A DNA stretch of 64,000 nt from UMGS687 sp964383665 (GCA_964383665.1 CAYLHO010000001.1:1-64000); one strand, 5' to 3'; positions 51,945 through 60,953 are shown, numbered from the stretch's first letter. Notes: generated from the letters alone by a model not told the origin. Program-made: numbers and translations.

Positions 51945-53819
51945 ATGGAAAAAAATGAAAAAACATTAACAAAAGATGCAAGCGCTCCAAAAAAGCGTAA
52001 TTTTGTTGCAAAAAAACAAGCACCAAAAAAGGAACAACCAAAAAAGGAGCAAACAAAAAAGGCGGAAGGCAAGGTTGCTTTGAAAAAACAACCAAAGGAA
52101 AAGACAAGCGAAAAAGCGGTTGAAACAAAACCTTTGGCAAAAGCAAAAGAAGTTGCTGGGAAAAGCTCAAAAAAGCCAGTTAAAATAACTTTCCTTGGGG
52201 GAGTTGGAGAAATTGGAAAAAACATGACCGCAATTGAATATGACAACGAGATTATTGTTATTGATGGCGGGCTTTCTTTCCCAACAGGGGAATTTCCGGG
52301 AATTGATCTTGTTGTTCCAGACATTTCCTATCTTCTTGCAAACAAAAGCAAGGTTAAGGGAATTTTGTTAACTCACGGGCATGAAGATCATATTGGCGGA
52401 CTTCCATATGTTTTAAACGAACTTAAAGTTCCGGTTTATGGAACAGCAATGACTCTTGCGCTTCTTGACAACAAAATGCAAGAACACAAAATTGAGTATA
52501 AAGGGGTTTGCGTTAAGCCAAAAAACCTTTTAAAAATTGGGAATTTCCAAGTTGAATTTATTAAGGTTAGCCATTCAATCGCAGGCTCGCTTGCCCTTTC
52601 AATTTCAACCCCTTGCGGGAACATTATCCACACAGGCGATTTTAAAATTGATTTTGAACCAATTGACGGCGTTATGACCGACTTAACTCGTTTTGGCGAA
52701 CTTGGGAAGAAAGGCGTTAACCTTCTTCTTTGCGAAAGCACAAACGTTTGCCGAAAGGGATATTCAATGAGCGAATCTAACGTTGGGAGAACTCTTGAAA
52801 CGTTGTTTGACAAATTTAAAGGAAAACGACTTTTTGTTGCAACTTTCGCTTCCAATGTCCACCGTCTTCAACAACTTCTTTGGCTTGCAGAAAAGTTTAA
52901 GAGAAAAGTTGCTTTTGCAGGGCGAAGCATGATTAACGTTACAGAGGCTGCAGCAAAAATTGGTGAAATTTCTTATGATAAGAATAATATAATCGACATG
53001 GACAAAATTGACAAATATGCCGATGGCGAATTGCTTATTCTTTGCACGGGAAGCCAAGGTGAGCCTTTAAGCGCGCTAACGAGAATGGCGCATGGCGAAT
53101 TTAACAAAGTTAAACTTGATGACGGCGACGTTGTTATTTTCTCGGCATCTCCAATTCCCGGAAACGAGAAGGCAGTTTACAACGTTATCAACGAGCTTTT
53201 CAAAAAGGGTGTTGATGTTATTTATGATGAGCTTGCCGATGTTCATGCTTCGGGTCACGCTTGCCAAGAAGAACTTAAAACCATTCACGCATTAACAAAT
53301 CCAAAATTTTTCATTCCTGTTCATGGCGAATATCGTCATCTTAAACAACATAAAGAACTTGCTGTTGCAATGGGAATGAACTCAAGAGATATAATTTTGC
53401 CAGAACTTGGAATGCAAGTTGAAATGGGCGAAAACTATATTAAACAAGCGGGATATGTTACAGCAGGAATTCGTCTTGTTGACGGGTCGGGGCTTGGCGA
53501 CATGGGAAGTTCAGTTTTGAAAGAAAGAAAACAACTTTCGGAAGAGGGATTCTGTGTTGTTGTTTTAAACATGAGTTCCCTTTCGGGCGAAGCTGGATTT
53601 GAGCCGTTCATAATAACCCGCGGTGTTGTTTATGACAAAGAGGCAGAGGAGTTTACACAAGATGCAAGAAAAGTTATTGCATCGACTCTTCGCGAACAGG
53701 ATTTGCGCTCATTCGATCCAAATGAGATTAAGGCGAATGTTAAAAAAGTTCTTTCGAATTTCATCTTCAAAAGAACTAAACGTCGCCCAATGATATTAAC
53801 AATTTTGCTTATGGCTTAA
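51945..53819 (+). CDS. rnj: Ribonuclease J with lysine-rich N-terminal extension
   Basis: Metallo-beta-lactamase-fold RNase with 5' exo- and endonuclease action in mRNA decay. 624 residues. The core begins near residue 78 with VKITFLGGVGEIGKNMTAIE; the zinc motif LTHGHEDHIGGLPYVL, HSIAGSLALSI, IIHTGDFKIDFEP, LCTGSQGEPLSALTRMA, and HASGHACQEELKTIHAL are present. The first 75 residues are an added Lys/Ala/Pro/Gln-rich, disordered stretch that could bind RNA. AAGGAATA precedes the ATG. The stop overlaps that of the convergent ylmC gene. Confidence 0.95.
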   Translation: MEKNEKTLTKDASAPKKRNFVAKKQAPKKEQPKKEQTKKAEGKVALKKQPKEKTSEKAVETKPLAKAKEVAGKSSKKPVKITFLGGVGEIGKNMTAIEYDNEIIVIDGGLSFPTGEFPGIDLVVPDISYLLANKSKVKGILLTHGHEDHIGGLPYVLNELKVPVYGTAMTLALLDNKMQEHKIEYKGVCVKPKNLLKIGNFQVEFIKVSHSIAGSLALSISTPCGNIIHTGDFKIDFEPIDGVMTDLTRFGELGKKGVNLLLCESTNVCRKGYSMSESNVGRTLETLFDKFKGKRLFVATFASNVHRLQQLLWLAEKFKRKVAFAGRSMINVTEAAAKIGEISYDKNNIIDMDKIDKYADGELLILCTGSQGEPLSALTRMAHGEFNKVKLDDGDVVIFSASPIPGNEKAVYNVINELFKKGVDVIYDELADVHASGHACQEELKTIHALTNPKFFIPVHGEYRHLKQHKELAVAMGMNSRDIILPELGMQVEMGENYIKQAGYVTAGIRLVDGSGLGDMGSSVLKERKQLSEEGFCVVVLNMSSLSGEAGFEPFIITRGVVYDKEAEEFTQDARKVIASTLREQDLRSFDPNEIKANVKKVLSNFIFKRTKRRPMILTILLMA

Positions 53820-54106
53820 GATTTGTTTTGCGCTTTGAAATCGTATGCGCGAGAAGTTGGAGTGTTAACGCCATAAAGTTCAACAAGGATTGCGTCTTCG
53901 CCAATTTTGCAAATTTGTGAAAACGGAATGAAAAGGTCGTTCCCGCCTTTCAAAAATCCAAAAATTGATTTATTTCCCGGAACAACAATTCCGCTAACTT
54001 GGCTTGTTTGAAGCGAAATAACAATGTCAACGATATGCCCAAGGCGTGTTCCGTCGACAATGTTAATAACCTCTTTGCATCTTAAATCCAAGAATGAAGA
54101 CTCCAA
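53816..54106 (-). CDS. PRC-barrel protein, YlmC/YmxH sporulation family
   Basis: 96 residues from the start chosen here. DLRCKEVINIVDGTRLGHIV followed by DIVISLQTSQVSGIVVPG is the PRC-barrel seen in YlmC/YmxH proteins, linked to sporulation in Bacillota; FIPFSQICKIGEDAILVEL follows. The start is TTG at 54106 with AAGGA six bases upstream; the longer frame to 54214 begins inside the nrdR terminator. It shares four bases at its 3' end with rnj. Confidence 0.8.
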   Translation of the reverse strand: MESSFLDLRCKEVINIVDGTRLGHIVDIVISLQTSQVSGIVVPGNKSIFGFLKGGNDLFIPFSQICKIGEDAILVELYGVNTPTSRAYDFKAQNKS

Positions 54107-54180
54107 ATTATGTTCCTTTTTAATATGTATATATGATGAAAATGCAAAAAATAACACCATAAAACAATTTTCGACAACAA

Positions 54181-54203
54181 AAAAACCGCAAACGCGGTTT
54201 TTA
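54181..54203 (-). terminator. Terminator of nrdR
   Basis: AAAACCGC pairs with GCGGTTTT; on the minus strand followed by seven T. Confidence 0.8.
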
Positions 54204-54215
54204 TTTTTTAACAAA

Positions 54216-54659
54216 TTAAAGAGTTTGAAGGAAGTTGATTAAGTTTGAAACGTCTTCAAATTTTCTGTAGACACAGGCGAAGCGAATGTATGCAATTTCG
54301 TCAAGTTCTTTAAGTTTTTTCATAACAAGTTCGCCAATTTCGGTTGAACTTATTTCTTGATTAAGAGAGTTGGTTAATGTTTTTTCAATGTCCATAACAA
54401 CTTCTTCAATTTGGCTCATGCTAACAGGGCGTTTTTCGCACGCTTTAATGATTCCTTTTTTAATTTTTTCTGGGTCAAAGGTTTGGCGGCTTCCATCTGT
54501 TTTAACAACCAAAATTGGTGTTGTTTCAACAGTTTCATATGTTGTGAATCTCTTTCCGCAATTCAAGCATTCTCTTCTTCTTCGAATTGAGTTCGATTCA
54601 TCGGTTGAGCGCGAATCAATAACCTTGCTGTCAAAGTATCCACAATATATACATTTCAT
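54216..54659 (-). CDS. nrdR: Transcriptional repressor NrdR
   Basis: Zinc-ribbon and ATP-cone protein that represses ribonucleotide reductase genes according to nucleotide levels. 147 residues, usual length. The zinc ribbon is MKCIYCGYFDSKVIDSR and RRRRECLNCGKRFTTYE; the ATP-cone follows (VVKTDGSRQTFDPEKIKKGI). The start at 54659 has AGAGGTG upstream; the longer frame to 54716 lacks one. Promoter at 54688-54716. No nrd gene is in the window. Confidence 0.96.
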   Translation of the reverse strand: MKCIYCGYFDSKVIDSRSTDESNSIRRRRECLNCGKRFTTYETVETTPILVVKTDGSRQTFDPEKIKKGIIKACEKRPVSMSQIEEVVMDIEKTLTNSLNQEISSTEIGELVMKKLKELDEIAYIRFACVYRKFEDVSNLINFLQTL

Positions 54660-54687
54660 TTTGCACCTCTTTTCAATATCTAGATAT

Positions 54688-54716
54688 AATTTAGCACAAC
54701 GAACTTTAAAAAACAA
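54688..54716 (-). promoter_or_regulatory. Promoter of nrdR
   Basis: Minus strand: -35 TTGTTT (54716-54711), 17-bp spacer, -10 TAAATT (54693-54688). Confidence 0.5.
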
Positions 54717-54757
54717 GCGAATTTCAAAACAATTTCATTTCAAGAAAACTTTAAACA

Positions 54758-54763
54758 TAGAAT
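54758..54763 (+). promoter_or_regulatory. Leaderless-type -10 box of feoA
   Basis: TAGAAT (54758-54763) lies exactly six bases before the ATG at 54770. The -35 region is poor (TTCATT, 18-bp spacer). No Shine-Dalgarno sequence. Confidence 0.5.
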
Positions 54764-54769
54764 ATGAGT

Positions 54770-55012
54770 ATGAAAGTTATTTCGCTTTGTGAATGTGAGA
54801 AAAACAAAGAATATGTTGTTCAAAAAGTTGAAGAGGAAAGCGTTGGTGTTTCAAGGCGACTTAGCGAACTTGGGTTTTACGCTGGGGCAAAAGTTCGCGT
54901 TTCGTGTTTTTCGGCGCTTAAGAAAACAATTCTTGTTGAACTTGAGGGCTACACGCTTTCTCTTCGCTCAAGCATTGCAAACGGAATTAAAGTTTTGGAG
55001 GCGAAAACATGA
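54770..55012 (+). CDS. feoA: Ferrous iron transport protein A
   Basis: SH3-like partner of FeoB, 80 residues. RRLSELGFYAGAKVRVSCFS and ILVELEGYTLSLRSSIANGI are typical. The start is put at 54770 by the promoter spacing rule and because another ATG at 54764 overlaps the likely transcription start; both are in frame. Overlaps feoB by four bases. No clear Fur box seen by eye. Confidence 0.9.
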   Translation: MKVISLCECEKNKEYVVQKVEEESVGVSRRLSELGFYAGAKVRVSCFSALKKTILVELEGYTLSLRSSIANGIKVLEAKT

Positions 55013-57093
55013 TTATAAGAAAAATTAACAATCCGCTTTCAAAACTTTTAGCAAAAAAAATTAAGGTTGGGGCGCAAAGCGAAAAAGAAAAAATTTTGCT
55101 TGTTGGGAATCCAAACACCGGGAAAACAACTCTTTTTAATTCGCTAACACGCTCAAACGAGCATGTTGGGAATTGGCATGGTGTTACGGTTAGCGAAAAG
55201 GAAAAAGTTTTTTCGGTTGGCGAAAAACAATATGTCCTTGTTGATCTTCCGGGGCTTTATTCTTTAACGCCGTTAAGTTATGAGGAAGAAGTTGCAAGCC
55301 GATATGTTTTCGAAAATTCAACATGTCAAATTATTAACATTTGCGACATCAACAATCTTAAAAGAAATCTTTTTTTAACGTTTCAACTTCAGGAATTTGG
55401 AAACATAATTCTTTTTGTTAACACATTCAAAAATGTTAAAAAAAAGGATGAAAAATTAATTGAAAAAATTAACGAAGCAAAAATTGTGTTAAATAAATTA
55501 AATATAAAATTTTTTATTGGAAATGCGGAAAATAAAAATGACATTAAATTATTTAAAAAAGAATTAAATAATTTAAAAAAACATGAAATTAATGTTAATT
55601 TAAATAAAATTCAAGAAAAATATGATAAAAATAATAATTTAAATTTTGAAATTGAAAATTCGAAAAAATTTAAATATATTAATTCATTTTTTAAAGTTCA
55701 AAAAAATGATGAAGCATATGGAGCTTCAAAACTTGACAAAATTTTTCTTAACAAATTTTTGGCGCTTCCAATTTTTTTTGGAATTTTGTTCCTTGTTTTC
55801 TATTTAACTTTTTTTTCGCTTGGGGCTTTTCTTTCCGATCTTCTTCGAACATTGATTCAAGATGTTATTGGAGGACAAATTGTTTCGTGGCTTAAAAGTG
55901 TTTGCAGCATTGCATGGGTTGTTGACCTTGTTCAAACGGGAATTATTGGAGGGGTTGGAAGCATTCTTTCGTTCCTCCCACAAGTTATTTTGCTTTTCTT
56001 TTTTCTTTCGTTAATTGAGGACAGCGGATATCTTGCGAGAATTGCTTTTTTATTTGAAGATGTTTTTGCAAAAGTTGGGTTAAGCGGAAAAAGTGTGTAT
56101 TCTCTTCTTATGGGGTTTGGCTGCTCAACAACAGCTGCGCTTACGGCAAGAAACATGGAGGATAAAAATGCAAAAATTAAAACAGCGCTTCTAACGCCAT
56201 ATATGAGTTGCAGCGCAAAACTTCCAATTTATGCTGTTATTGGCGGGGCATTTTTTGGGGCAACAAATGTTTTTGTTATTTTTGGGCTTTATATGCTTGG
56301 GGTTTTTGTTGCAATTTTGTTAAGCCTTGCTTTGGAAAAGAAAGTTCTTAAAAGCAAAGAACAATCTTTCATTTTGGAATTTCCTGCATATCGAGTTCCA
56401 TCATTAAAACGCGTTTTGAAAATTCTTTGGGAAAACATTAAACTTTTTCTTGTTCGAATTGGAACAGTAATTTTTTCGCTTAACATTGTTGTTTGGCTTT
56501 TGCAAAGTTTTTCGTTTGGATTTAAATTTGTTCCAACTGATGGCGGAACAAGCATGCTTGAAACAATTGGGGGAATTGTTGCACCAATTTTTATTCCTCT
56601 TGGTTTTGGGAACTGGGGAGCAACATCTGCGCTTATTGCTGGACTTGCGGCAAAGGAAATTATTGTTAGTTCAATTGCGATGTTTAACAGGGTTGATGTT
56701 TCGGTCGACAGTTTGAACAGTCAAACCATGAGGTCGATAACGAACCCTCTTGCTGCGGTTTATTTTACGCCCGCAAGCGCACTTTCATTCATGATTTTTT
56801 GCCTCTTATATTCTCCATGTCTTGCAACGATTTCTGTTTTTAAAAAGGAAATTGGGAACAAATGGACATGGATTTCAATTGGCTTGCAATTTGCAATTGC
56901 CTATGTTTTAGCATTTGCTGCTTACAAAATTTATCAGCTTGTTGAGATTGTTGGCGCGCTTAACTCAATTTGGATTTTCCTTGGGATTTTTGCAATTGTT
57001 TTTTCAATTTATTTTGCAATAACAAAAATTAAAAAGAAAAAATTTTGCAGTTATAATAACTGTGATAAATGTAAAAAATGCGAGAAAAAATAA
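55009..57093 (+). CDS. feoB: Ferrous iron transporter FeoB
   Basis: Membrane Fe(II) importer with an N-terminal G domain, 694 residues. G1 GNPNTGKTTLFNSLT, switch GNWHGVTV and G3 DLPGLYSLTPLS are intact, but the G4 motif NxxD that reads guanine is changed: the position reads VNTFKNVKKK. The following part (about residues 145-240) is full of Asn, Lys and Ile. The membrane core has the Cys-bearing motif LLMGFGCSTTAALTARNME and LTPYMSCSAKLPIYAVIGG. The C-terminus carries a Cys-rich tail (FCSYNNCDKCKKCEKK). Overlaps feoA (ATGA). Confidence 0.94.
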   Translation: MIIRKINNPLSKLLAKKIKVGAQSEKEKILLVGNPNTGKTTLFNSLTRSNEHVGNWHGVTVSEKEKVFSVGEKQYVLVDLPGLYSLTPLSYEEEVASRYVFENSTCQIINICDINNLKRNLFLTFQLQEFGNIILFVNTFKNVKKKDEKLIEKINEAKIVLNKLNIKFFIGNAENKNDIKLFKKELNNLKKHEINVNLNKIQEKYDKNNNLNFEIENSKKFKYINSFFKVQKNDEAYGASKLDKIFLNKFLALPIFFGILFLVFYLTFFSLGAFLSDLLRTLIQDVIGGQIVSWLKSVCSIAWVVDLVQTGIIGGVGSILSFLPQVILLFFFLSLIEDSGYLARIAFLFEDVFAKVGLSGKSVYSLLMGFGCSTTAALTARNMEDKNAKIKTALLTPYMSCSAKLPIYAVIGGAFFGATNVFVIFGLYMLGVFVAILLSLALEKKVLKSKEQSFILEFPAYRVPSLKRVLKILWENIKLFLVRIGTVIFSLNIVVWLLQSFSFGFKFVPTDGGTSMLETIGGIVAPIFIPLGFGNWGATSALIAGLAAKEIIVSSIAMFNRVDVSVDSLNSQTMRSITNPLAAVYFTPASALSFMIFCLLYSPCLATISVFKKEIGNKWTWISIGLQFAIAYVLAFAAYKIYQLVEIVGALNSIWIFLGIFAIVFSIYFAITKIKKKKFCSYNNCDKCKKCEKK

Positions 57094-57121
57094 AAAAAGA
57101 GCAAAAATTATTTTTGCTCTT
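57092..57121 (-). terminator. Terminator of typA
   Basis: AGAGCAAAAA pairs with TTTTTGCTCT around TTA; T-run on the minus strand, poor on the plus strand. Confidence 0.75.
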
Positions 57122-57125
57122 AAAT

Positions 57126-58958
57126 TTATTTGTTGTTTAAACCAAGTTCTTTTGCTTTTTGGCGAAGACGCATGTTGTGGTCGAGTTCCTTCTTGCGAAT
57201 TCGAATATTCTTTGGAGTTACTTCCAAAAGTTCATCGTCGCACAAAAATTCAATGCAATCTTCAAGCGTCATAACTCTTGGTGGAATTAAGCGGAGCGCT
57301 TCATCTGAACCTGAACTTCGGCAGTTTGAAAGGTGTTTTTTCTTGCAAACGTTAACGGCGATGTCGTCGCCTTTTGGATTTTGTCCAACAACCATTCCTG
57401 CATAAACTTGTGTTCCTGGGGTTATGAAAAGATCGCCGCGTTCTTGCGCGTTGAAAAGCCCGTAAACAATTGCTTCGCCGGTTTCAAAAGCGATTAAAGA
57501 ACCATATTCACGGCGGTTAATTGGACCTTTATATTCTTCATATCCGCTGAAAACTGATGCCATAATTCCTTCGCCGCGAGTGTCGGTTAAAAATTCCGAT
57601 TTAAAACCAAAAAGTCCGCGTTCTGGAACTTTAAATTCCATTTTCATTCTTGAATTGTGGTCGGACATTTGGATAAGTTCACCTTTTCTTGTTCCCATCT
57701 TGCTCATGATTGTTCCAACGCAGTCGGCAGGGACGTCGATTGTTAAGAAATCCATTGGTTCAAGTTTCTTTCCATTTTCTTCCAAGAAAAGAACTCTTGG
57801 CATTGAAACTTGGAATTCATAGCCGTCGCGACGCATGTTTTCAATTAATATTGAAAGGTGCATTTCGCCGCGCCCGCAAACCGTGAAGGCTTCGGTTGAT
57901 GAAGTGTCGGAAACGCGAAGAGAAAGGTCTTTAACGGCTTCCTTATAAAGTCTTTCACGAAGATGTCGGCTTGTTACGAATTTTCCTTCCTTGCCGGCAA
58001 ATGGGCTGTTGTTAACCATGAAAGTCATTTCAACTGTTGGCTTATCAATTTGGACGAACTCAATTGGAGAAGTTTCAACAGGGGAGCAAACAGTGTCGCC
58101 AATTTGTGCTTGTTCAATTCCAGCAATGCAAACAATGTCGCCAGCCTTTCCAACTTCCAAAGGAACGCGTTTAAGCCCAACAAATTCAAAAAGTTGAACA
58201 ATTTTTCCCTTTATGTTTCTTTCTTCATGGAAATTTGTTACAACAACGTTGTCGCCAACATGAGCAGTTCCTTGCGCAATTTTTCCAATAACAAGTCTTC
58301 CAACGAAGTCGTTGTGTTCTGCGGAAGAAATTAACATTTTTAAAGGTTTTGTTTCGTCGCCACTTGGAGCAGGAATATGTGAAATTATTGTTTCAAAAAG
58401 AGGTTTCATGTCGGTTCCAAATTTGTTTGGGTCAAGACTTGCGTGGCCTTGGCGCGCCGAGCAGAAAACGAATGGGCTGTTAAGTTGGTCTTCGTTTGCA
58501 TCAAGGTCTAGGAAAAGTTCCAAAATTTCGTCTTGAACTTCGGAAATTCTTGCGTCTGGCTTATCAATTTTGTTAACAACAACAATAACTTTTAAGTTAA
58601 GAGCAAGTGCTTTTTCCAAAACAAAACGAGTTTGAGGCATTGCGCCTTCAAATGCGTCGACAACAAGCAAAACGCCGTCAACCATTTTTAAAACACGTTC
58701 AACCTCGCCGCCGAAATCAGCGTGTCCAGGGGTGTCGACAACGTTAATTTTAATTCCGTTATACATGCAGCTTGCATTTTTTGAAAGAATTGTTATCCCA
58801 CGTTCGCGTTCAATTGCGTTTGAGTCCATAACCCTGTCTTCAACAACTTGATTTTCATGAAAAACATTCCCTTGTTTTAAAAGTTCGTTAACAAGAGAAG
58901 TTTTGCCGTGGTCAACGTGGGCAATTATTGCAATGTTTCTAATTTTTTCGTTTGTCAT
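57126..58958 (-). CDS. typA: Translational GTPase TypA/BipA
   Basis: Ribosome-binding GTPase used in stress and 50S assembly. 610 residues. G1 AHVDHGKTSLVNELL, G2 RERGITILSKNA, G3 DTPGHADFGGEVERVL, G4 VVNKIDKPDAR, then TypA-specific GRGEMHLSILIENMRRDGYE and VPERGLFGFKSEFLTDTRG. GAGGAAA precedes the ATG. Single-gene unit convergent with feoB. Confidence 0.97.
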   Translation of the reverse strand: MTNEKIRNIAIIAHVDHGKTSLVNELLKQGNVFHENQVVEDRVMDSNAIERERGITILSKNASCMYNGIKINVVDTPGHADFGGEVERVLKMVDGVLLVVDAFEGAMPQTRFVLEKALALNLKVIVVVNKIDKPDARISEVQDEILELFLDLDANEDQLNSPFVFCSARQGHASLDPNKFGTDMKPLFETIISHIPAPSGDETKPLKMLISSAEHNDFVGRLVIGKIAQGTAHVGDNVVVTNFHEERNIKGKIVQLFEFVGLKRVPLEVGKAGDIVCIAGIEQAQIGDTVCSPVETSPIEFVQIDKPTVEMTFMVNNSPFAGKEGKFVTSRHLRERLYKEAVKDLSLRVSDTSSTEAFTVCGRGEMHLSILIENMRRDGYEFQVSMPRVLFLEENGKKLEPMDFLTIDVPADCVGTIMSKMGTRKGELIQMSDHNSRMKMEFKVPERGLFGFKSEFLTDTRGEGIMASVFSGYEEYKGPINRREYGSLIAFETGEAIVYGLFNAQERGDLFITPGTQVYAGMVVGQNPKGDDIAVNVCKKKHLSNCRSSGSDEALRLIPPRVMTLEDCIEFLCDDELLEVTPKNIRIRKKELDHNMRLRQKAKELGLNNK

Positions 58959-59077
58959 AAAATTTCCTCATTTATTTTATTTATTTAACTTATTATTAAG
59001 ACTTTTCGAGTATAGCACTTGAAAAGACGGGTTGCAAGTGAAAAAGCAAAAAAGTTTGAAAAAAGTTTGAAAATTTA

Positions 59078-59106
59078 TTGACAAAGTTAAGAAAACAATA
59101 TAGAAT
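59078..59106 (+). promoter_or_regulatory. Promoter of tRNA-Gln
   Basis: -35 TTGACA (59078-59083), 17-bp spacer, -10 TAGAAT (59101-59106). Confidence 0.8.
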
Positions 59107-59117
59107 ATTTCACGCTA

Positions 59118-59192
59118 AGGGGTGTAGCCAAGCGGTAAGGCACCAGACTTTGACTCTGGCATGCGTAGGTTCAAATCCTGCCACCCCTGCCA
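59118..59192 (+). tRNA. tRNA-Gln (anticodon TTG)
   Basis: Acceptor stem AGGGGTG / CACCCCT, discriminator G, encoded CCA. Anticodon arm CCAGA-CTTTGAC-TCTGG gives TTG, reading CAA. T loop TTCAAAT. Confidence 0.95.
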
Positions 59193-59196
59193 AAAG

Positions 59197-59223
59197 AATC
59201 GCATATTAGCATGCGATTTTTTT
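59197..59223 (+). terminator. Terminator after tRNA-Gln
   Basis: AATCGCAT pairs with ATGCGATT around a 6-nt loop, T-run follows. Confidence 0.85.
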
Positions 59224-59320
59224 ATTTTGATATTCAAATCAAACATATCGCGCCCCAAAAGACTTTTTTTAAAATTTAAAGAAACAATCGTCATAAATAT
59301 TATAAACGAATGAAAAATGT

Positions 59321-59349
59321 TTAGGCTTTTGAGAAAAAGATGATATAAT
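59321..59349 (+). promoter_or_regulatory. Promoter of the 59398 lipoprotein gene
   Basis: -35 TTAGGC (59321-59326), 17-bp spacer, extended -10 TGA-TATAAT (59344-59349). Confidence 0.6.
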
Positions 59350-59397
59350 CAATTTTGAACAAGTAAAATGCAGTTCAACAATTAAGGGGAGAAATTT

Positions 59398-60738
59398 ATG
59401 AAAAGAAAAATTTTAAGTTGTGTTTTGGCTTTTTGCTTTTTGATTCCATGTGCAATTGCTTTAACCGCTTGCGGGGCTCATGAACATAACTTCAGTCCAA
59501 AATGGGAATCAAATGCAACCCACCACTGGCATGTTTGCACAGGCGAAGATTGCAAAGAAAAACAAAGCGAAGACGAACATGAATGGGGTGAAGGGGTTAT
59601 AACAACTGCGCCAACTGCAACCAGCGACGGGGTTAAAACATACAGTTGCACTGTTTGCGGCTATGAAAAAACAGAAACAGTTACATTTTTAGAACTTAAA
59701 CAAGTAACTTCAACTCAATGGGGAAATGCGTTGAGTTTTTCGGGAATTAATTCATACACATTAACAACGAAAATCCCGGGCAATTCAAACTTTAAATCTG
59801 TTATTAAATGTGATGGAACAAAAGTTTACACCAATCAAATTGGCTATCCAGACGATGCAACAAGCACAAAAGTTTCGGAAGAGTTTTATAGCAAAGTTAC
59901 ATCGGGCAGCGATGTTAAATACTATCACTATTCAAAATTATATGGAAGTTGGATTTGCAATGAAATTTCCAGCGCGTTCTATGAACAAATTATTCCAAGC
60001 ACAATTTTTTCGCTCTTCCAATATAATCAATTTGCTTTTAATGCGCAAAAAGGAACATACGATTCAATAGCTCCAATCGAATCTATTGGCATTGATTCGG
60101 CATCTTTTGAGTTTGTTGAAGGGCGTTTGACCAAAGTTGTTATGGTTATGGACGTAACAACAGAAATGGAATTTTCATATGAACCCGTTTCATTAACTGT
60201 TCCACATGTTCCTGAAAAACAAATTGAAGAAGAAATGTGGGGCAAGGCGTTGAATTTTGTGGGGGTTGAAAGTTACACAATGTTAACAACATCGCCTCTT
60301 AATTCGAAATTTTTAGCTGTTCATAAAGTTGATGAAACAAAAATGTATTTTAGGCAAGATGGATATCCAAATGTGGATAATGGATTTGTTGCTGAACGTT
60401 ATTACGCAACAACTGGTTCGGGCGATAACACTAAATATTATTTGTACACGAAAACAGACGGAGTTTGGACTCTTGACGAATGTGAAAAGAGCGAGTATGA
60501 CGGGAATCGTCCAAACGCGATGTTTGCAGAACTTCAACTTAAAGATTTCACGTTTGACACAACAACTTTGAAATATGAGGCTTCAAGTTTAACAATAGGC
60601 GGAGAAGAAATTCAACATGTTTCTTTGTCGTTTGAAGATAATCGTCTTGCAAGAGCAACATTTGTTCAAGGAGGCATACAAATGGATTTTGAATTGTTAT
60701 ATGATGATGTTACAATAACGCTTCCAACAATTGGCTAA
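59398..60738 (+). CDS. Lipoprotein with HWHxC motif and an internal duplication
   Basis: 446 residues. Lipobox IALTAC (Cys about residue 25), then the Cys/His module THHWHVC...C...CTVCGYE, as in the lipoprotein at 7198. The rest is two copies of a domain of about 160 residues: first from TQWGNALSFSGINSYTLTTK, second from EMWGKALNFVGVESYTMLTT, each with a YY-rich centre (VKYYHYSKLYGSW, TKYYLYTKTDGVW). Function unknown; perhaps a binding protein. AAGGGGAG precedes the ATG. Confidence 0.8.
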   Translation: MKRKILSCVLAFCFLIPCAIALTACGAHEHNFSPKWESNATHHWHVCTGEDCKEKQSEDEHEWGEGVITTAPTATSDGVKTYSCTVCGYEKTETVTFLELKQVTSTQWGNALSFSGINSYTLTTKIPGNSNFKSVIKCDGTKVYTNQIGYPDDATSTKVSEEFYSKVTSGSDVKYYHYSKLYGSWICNEISSAFYEQIIPSTIFSLFQYNQFAFNAQKGTYDSIAPIESIGIDSASFEFVEGRLTKVVMVMDVTTEMEFSYEPVSLTVPHVPEKQIEEEMWGKALNFVGVESYTMLTTSPLNSKFLAVHKVDETKMYFRQDGYPNVDNGFVAERYYATTGSGDNTKYYLYTKTDGVWTLDECEKSEYDGNRPNAMFAELQLKDFTFDTTTLKYEASSLTIGGEEIQHVSLSFEDNRLARATFVQGGIQMDFELLYDDVTITLPTIG

Positions 60739-60745
60739 TAAAATT

Positions 60746-60778
60746 AAACACAGAGAGGAAAAACTTTCTGTGTTTTTT
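60746..60778 (+). terminator. Terminator of the 59398 lipoprotein gene
   Basis: AAACACAGA pairs with TCTGTGTTT, followed by T-run. Confidence 0.8.
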
Positions 60779-60787
60779 TGTTCTGTT

Positions 60788-60820
60788 AATAAAAAAGAAG
60801 AACGATTTTTCGTTCTTCAA
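60788..60820 (-). terminator. Terminator of tRNA-His
   Basis: GAAGAACGA pairs with TCGTTCTTC; T-run on the minus strand. Confidence 0.8.
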
Positions 60821-60827
60821 TTTTTTA

Positions 60828-60905
60828 TGGGGTGGAAGATGAGATTCGAACTCACGACCTCTGGTGCCACAAACCAGCGCTCTAACCAGCTGAGCTACAT
60901 CCACC
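60828..60905 (-). tRNA. tRNA-His (anticodon GTG)
   Basis: Minus strand: anticodon arm CTGGT-TTGTGGC-ACCAG gives GTG, reading CAC/CAT. The extra G at position -1 faces a C discriminator, the identity mark of tRNA-His. CCA is encoded. The acceptor stem GTGGATG / CTTCCAC has one T-T mismatch. Confidence 0.93.
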
Positions 60906-60924
60906 ATATTTTCAAAACACGTTT

Positions 60925-60953
60925 AGTATAGCGGGAAAAAGGGGAGTTGTCAA
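60925..60953 (-). promoter_or_regulatory. Promoter of tRNA-His
   Basis: Minus strand: -35 TTGACA (60953-60948), 17-bp spacer, -10 TATACT (60930-60925). Confidence 0.85.

Noticed and set aside
60731..60931. Open frame of 66 codons on the plus strand
   Set aside because: It crosses a terminator and the tRNA-His gene.
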